Assembly: GCA_023525915.1 (NCBI GenBank)
Contig: CP026657.1
Coordinates: 4,302,001-4,366,000, forward strand
Length of the DNA stretch: 64,000 bases
Reading direction: 5' to 3'
Source: Acetispira formosa (nom. nud.)
GTDB taxonomy: Bacteria; Desulfobacterota; Desulfarculia; Adiutricales; Adiutricaceae
The notes beneath the pieces were generated by a model. That model was not told where the DNA came from. It was given only the letters and a program-made list of their open reading frames with translations, and made no database searches. Below are positions 60,980 to 64,000 of this stretch, piece after piece; within the stretch, counting starts at the first letter, position 1; each line of letters starts with the position of its first letter. The position numbers and the translations under genes were made by a program.

Positions 60980-61666
60980 ATGTTCAAACGCATATTGCCA
61001 TTGATGATTCTCGCTTCGCTAGTGGCGGCCTCAGGCTGCGGCGCGCCGGCCAAGGTAACGACGCCCTTGCAGCCGGTCTGCTCCAGCGGCACTTTCAGCA
61101 AAACCAGCTTGGGCGGCGTTCCTTACAACCGTCTGGACAAGGCCGCCTGTGCCAGAGCCATCGAGCCTTTCGACATATCCATCTGGATTGAATCGCCCTA
61201 CAATTCCCGAAAAATGCGCGGGAGAAACCAGGTGCTGCTAGGCTGCAAGCCCTTGACCTCCACGGTTGACGATTGCGACTATTGCGGCATTCCAGGCCAT
61301 TCAGCCACCGCCATGCTCAATTTCGACCCCACCGGCTTCCCGGACGACGCCCAGGTGCGGAGGGTGGTGTTGGCCGTGCATTCGCCGGACAATGCCGATC
61401 GGCTGGCCCAGGCTCAGCTTCGCGGCCGCCTGAATGTGGGGGACGAACTTCAGAGTCTCGGCAGTCCGCGTGAGATAGTGACCCGCGGCAGCAATGAGCA
61501 GGGATGGGTTTTGTTCGACATCTCCCTTTTTGGGGCCAGGGCCATCAGTGAGCGGCGGAACTCGATTTATTTCGAGCTGTCCATGCCCTGCCAGACTCCG
61601 GCTGACAACTCCGTCACCATGAGCCTTCTCAAAAATGAGGCCCGGCTGATAGTGGAGTATTACTAA
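60980..61666 (+). CDS. Lipoprotein of unknown function
   Basis: 228 residues from the ATG at 60980. Lipoprotein signal: hydrophobic 5-17 then LVAASGC (Cys 20). The mature part has several Cys (SSGTF..., CGIPGHSA, DDCDYCG) that could form disulfides in the periplasm. Later text (TAMLNFDPTGFPDDAQVRRVVLAVHSPDNADRLAQAQLRGRL) looks like a beta-sandwich, resembling DNRLRE-type modules where a side phrase gives a sum of parallel strands; that likeness is weak. It starts 13 bases after the LysM gene, so they are probably co-transcribed. Confidence 0.75.
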   Translation: MFKRILPLMILASLVAASGCGAPAKVTTPLQPVCSSGTFSKTSLGGVPYNRLDKAACARAIEPFDISIWIESPYNSRKMRGRNQVLLGCKPLTSTVDDCDYCGIPGHSATAMLNFDPTGFPDDAQVRRVVLAVHSPDNADRLAQAQLRGRLNVGDELQSLGSPREIVTRGSNEQGWVLFDISLFGARAISERRNSIYFELSMPCQTPADNSVTMSLLKNEARLIVEYY

Positions 61667-61764
61667 AGTTCTTTGCGGACTCACTGCGGATATCCGCCTC
61701 CGGCGGATGCGGCAGTTTCTCGTAAACGCATGGTTTTCATCCAGTTGACTCCAGGTGGAGAATT

Positions 61765-62787
61765 ATGAAACGCTTGCCCATTTTTTTTCTGATGTTTATG
61801 GCTTTCTGCGGCACCGCTATGGCCCAGAAAGCGGACCCTGAGAAAACCCTGGCCCGCCAGCTGGTGGCCGACCAAGGGCTCTTTTTCGCCCTGGCCCAGG
61901 GTGATGTGCCCACAATGATCACCCTTCGTGACCAGGGGGCTGATCCCAACATTACCCTGACCCGCCTTGGGCTTAAAGTCAAGGATGTCTTTGGCGGCGA
62001 CATGCCGATTCTCAAACAGCCTTTCGACCCCACCGGCTGGCCCATTCTCCATTGGGCGGTTTATCTTGACAATATTGAGGCCGCTAAGCTTCTGCTCCGT
62101 TCCGGCGCACGGGTCAACGCGCCTGACGTCTATGGCGCCACGGCCCTGCATTGGGCGGCCTGGAACGGCAGCCACAGCACCGGCAAGCTCCTTCTGAACA
62201 ACGGAGCCAACTGCCGGGCAGCCGATATCAAGGGGCGCACTCCCAAAGACTGGGCCATAATGATGGGCCAGAGCGATATGATACGCCTGTTGGATGGCCG
62301 CACCTGCCGTCCGGCCCCGATCAAGGATTCTGACCGTGACGGCGTGCCGGATGATCGTGACCTCTGCCCGGACACTCCTTTTGGCGCTCCGGTTGATGAT
62401 CGCGGCTGCTGGGTGGTGGCTTATGCCAACTTCTTTGACTTCGACAAATCCATCGTCAAGCCGGAATACCTGCCCCATCTGGCGGATGCGGCCGTGGTGC
62501 TGAACAATTATCCCGACCTGAACGTCTCGCTTCAGGGGCATACCGATTCCATCGGCACTGATGATTACAACATGAAGCTGGGCATGCGCCGGGCCGAAGC
62601 CGTGCGTGAGGTTCTGGTTCGCAACGGGGTGGCCGCGGCCCGCCTTGGCCTGACCTCCCTGGGAGAATCAATGCCCATAGCCGACAATTCCTCCGCCAGT
62701 GGCCGGGCGCGCAACCGGCGGGTGGAAATTCATGTGGCCCAGCAGCCTGGCACGCCGGCGCCGCCCATCGTTTCACCGCAGTTCTAA
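61765..62787 (+). CDS. Ankyrin-repeat protein with OmpA-type peptidoglycan-binding C-terminus
   Basis: 340 residues; GGTGGAG ribosome site. The signal peptide covers about 1-20 (IFFLMFMAFCGTAMA). Ankyrin repeats lie at about 40-175: LFFALAQGDVPTMITLRDQGADPN, WPILHWAVYLDNIEAAKLLLRSGARVN and GATALHWAAWNGSHSTGKLLLNNGAN. Next is a thrombospondin type 3-like calcium motif (about 190-208, DSDRDGVPDDRDLCPDTP), then the OmpA domain (about 215-330: FFDFDKSIVKPEYLPHL, LQGHTDSIGTDDYNMKLGMRRAEAV and RNRRVEIHV). The OmpA part should hold peptidoglycan, while the ankyrin part binds a protein in the periplasm. An ankyrin-TSP3-OmpA chain is unusual. Confidence 0.9.
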   Translation: MKRLPIFFLMFMAFCGTAMAQKADPEKTLARQLVADQGLFFALAQGDVPTMITLRDQGADPNITLTRLGLKVKDVFGGDMPILKQPFDPTGWPILHWAVYLDNIEAAKLLLRSGARVNAPDVYGATALHWAAWNGSHSTGKLLLNNGANCRAADIKGRTPKDWAIMMGQSDMIRLLDGRTCRPAPIKDSDRDGVPDDRDLCPDTPFGAPVDDRGCWVVAYANFFDFDKSIVKPEYLPHLADAAVVLNNYPDLNVSLQGHTDSIGTDDYNMKLGMRRAEAVREVLVRNGVAAARLGLTSLGESMPIADNSSASGRARNRRVEIHVAQQPGTPAPPIVSPQF

Positions 62788-62930
62788 AGGTAGATTTTTT
62801 TACCTGACTTTACAGAGTTCGCCGGGCCGGGATTATCACTCCTGGCCCGGCGAATCGCTTTTGCGATGTAAGAGTGTTGCCCTTCGGCCATAGGCAAGCA
62901 CATCGTCCGCCTTATAATTATGGGACTGAG

Positions 62931-63080
62931 TTGACCCGCCTTCCAGTCGCCGCTTGGCCAGGCTACAGCCTTTAAGAAAGCCGACCAGGCAGCCGCCGGA
63001 AGAAATGTTTTTGCCCGGTTCCGTGACTAAAGACCCCCCGGAACGGAGCCGGGCAAAAATATTTCCTCCGGCGGCGGTCA
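62931..63080. repeat. R1 element, A-only copy (reverse orientation)
   Basis: Hairpin A arms 62992-63024 and 63043-63075 with three mismatches, loop GACTAAAGACCCCCCGGA. Left text TTGACCCGCCTTCCAG is the B-side end with the B hairpin missing. It seems to lie inside an R4-like palindrome, whose halves appear at about 62868-62890 and 63110-63175. Confidence 0.85.
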
Positions 63081-63220
63081 CCTGCTTTTTCGTCATGTTA
63101 ATATTCACTGGCTACCAAGGGGTAACACTCCTCAATATAATAATAGCCGCCGTTTTTCACTATCGTGGGAAAGTGATATCCAGACCCGCCCCGTGCGGTC
63201 ACACACCACACACAAAATTC

Positions 63221-63249
63221 TTGCTAACGGGATGCAAATAGACTAAAAT
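63221..63249 (+). promoter_or_regulatory. Sigma-70-like promoter for the Lys-rich small protein gene
   Basis: TTGCTA (63221-63226), 17-base spacer, TAAAAT (63244-63249), 73 bases before the ATG. Confidence 0.55.
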
Positions 63250-63321
63250 ATATGTTTATGTCATATACAGGCGTTATATCGCCGGAATATCGTCACTACA
63301 AAACATTTAAAGAGGTGTGAA

Positions 63322-63615
63322 ATGGCCGCTAAAAAGGCTGTCAATCTGTCCAAGCTTACCTTCAACGAACTGAAAGACAAGGCCAAAGATATCGACGGCA
63401 TCAAGAGCATGAACCGCTTTGAAATCACCATGGCCGTCAAAAAGGCTGAAAATCAGGCTGTCGGGGCTGAAGAAGCCAATCCCCGCGCCATCAAGCCGGA
63501 AATCAACAGCCTGAAAGCCAAGCTGGCTGAAACCGATAAAAAGGATAAAAAGGCCCGCAAGGATTTGCGCAAGGCCGTGGTCAAGCTGAAGAGAAACAGC
63601 CGCAAATATCTATAA
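63322..63615 (+). CDS. Small Lys-rich protein with a Rho-N/SAP-like start
   Basis: 97 residues; AGAGGTG ribosome site. Very basic (about a quarter Lys/Arg). The first 37 residues (LSKLTFNELKDKAKDIDGIKSMNRFEITMAVKK) resemble the helix-loop-helix of the Rho N-terminal domain, a nucleic acid-binding fold. The rest is a charged helix (LKAKLAETDKKDKKARKDLRKAVVKLKRN). A DNA/RNA-binding or nucleoid-like role is plausible but not proven. It has its own promoter. Confidence 0.75.
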   Translation: MAAKKAVNLSKLTFNELKDKAKDIDGIKSMNRFEITMAVKKAENQAVGAEEANPRAIKPEINSLKAKLAETDKKDKKARKDLRKAVVKLKRNSRKYL

Positions 63616-63722
63616 TCAATGCCTCTTTTGGCGGTCATTAACGGCCGGTCTGATGTGGCGCGCTGCCGGTTCGGCTGGCCCGGCGCTTCATCGTCCGGCC
63701 CTTTATATTGTTTGGGTGATTT

Positions 63723-64000
63723 ATGGATAAACAATCGGCAATTACTTTGATGGAAAAATACCTGGAATCAATGGCGCTCAGGCGGCACAGTCTGGCTTCA
63801 GGCGCTGTAATGGAAGCTCTGGCCCTGCGGCTCGGCAAACCGGCTGAAGAGGTCGAGAGGTGGAGTATTCTGGGGATAGTCCATGATCTGGACTATGGTG
63901 AAACCGAGGCGACCCCGGAGCTGCATGGCTTGAAGAGTGTTGAACTTCTGGCCGGGCAGGGGTTCACTGAAGAGGAGTTGAACGCGGTCAAGCGACACAA
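63723..64000 (+). CDS. HD-domain hydrolase (partial, runs off the window)
   Basis: The first 92 residues are visible from the ATG at 63723. The HD signature is ILGIVHDLDYGETEATPELHGLKSVELL, which matches the small HD hydrolase group that includes uncharacterised phosphohydrolases (HDIG type). His and Asp of the metal site are in VHDLDYG. Lies about 100 bases after the Lys-rich gene. The remainder is outside the window, so the substrate is unknown. Confidence 0.82.
   Translation, partial: MDKQSAITLMEKYLESMALRRHSLASGAVMEALALRLGKPAEEVERWSILGIVHDLDYGETEATPELHGLKSVELLAGQGFTEEELNAVKRH

Overview
The window looks like a chromosomal segment of a Gram-negative, anaerobic, probably host-associated bacterium. 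A deltaproteobacterial (Desulfobacterota-like) origin is the best guess. This rests on an injectisome related to those of Desulfovibrio and Lawsonia, a PorGDAB-type 2-oxoacid:ferredoxin oxidoreductase, a TRAP transporter, a non-pyrrolysine MttB-family methyltransferase and a corrinoid-binding protein fused to CbiZ. Most genes are fairly GC-rich; 48.5-53.5 kb is clearly AT-rich and looks imported. No rRNA, tRNA or CRISPR array was seen.

Layout. (1) 1-12.1 kb: part of a type III secretion operon on the + strand: EspA-like filament/tip, LcrH-like chaperone, two translocators, CesT-like chaperone, SctC, SctD, YscE-like, SctF needle, YscG-like, SctJ, SctK, SctL, SctN, SctO. Export-gate genes (SctRSTUV), SctQ and the inner rod SctI are not in the window. 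(2) 13.0-22.7 kb: opine-dehydrogenase-like enzyme, MttB-family methyltransferase, Asp/Glu-racemase-like protein, a complete branched-chain-amino-acid-type ABC transporter (LivH, M, K, G, F) and a truncated AraC regulator. It reads as an uptake-plus-catabolism unit for a methylated amine or opine-like compound. (3) 23.1-30.2 kb: MarR regulator with a His-rich tail and a small Cys-containing peptide, RRM protein, NifX-like and DUF134 proteins, NlpC/P60-LysM lipoprotein, and a diguanylate cyclase coupled to a PilZ protein. (4) 31.1-36.8 kb (- strand): two Opp/Dpp ATPases, a MATE transporter and the corrinoid-binding/CbiZ fusion. (5) 37.4-41.0 kb: an aromatic amino acid operon (leader peptide plus attenuator, DAHP synthase, PheA, aminotransferase). 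(6) 41.5-48.4 kb: SodC, TRAP transporter, PorGDAB. (7) 48.5-54.6 kb: glycan genes. (8) 54.7-64 kb: RND efflux pump, LysM protein, lipoprotein, ankyrin-OmpA protein, a Lys-rich small protein and the start of an HD-domain gene.

The most unusual feature is not a gene. The intergenic spaces are full of palindromic elements falling into at least six families (called R1-R6 here). In several families the centre of the hairpin is conserved between copies, while the arms differ between copies but stay complementary within each copy. R1 is modular, with two hairpins (A and B) found as A+B, A only, an A/B hybrid, or neither. The clearest regulatory find is a 34-residue aromatic-rich leader peptide with mutually exclusive antiterminator and terminator hairpins ahead of the DAHP synthase gene.
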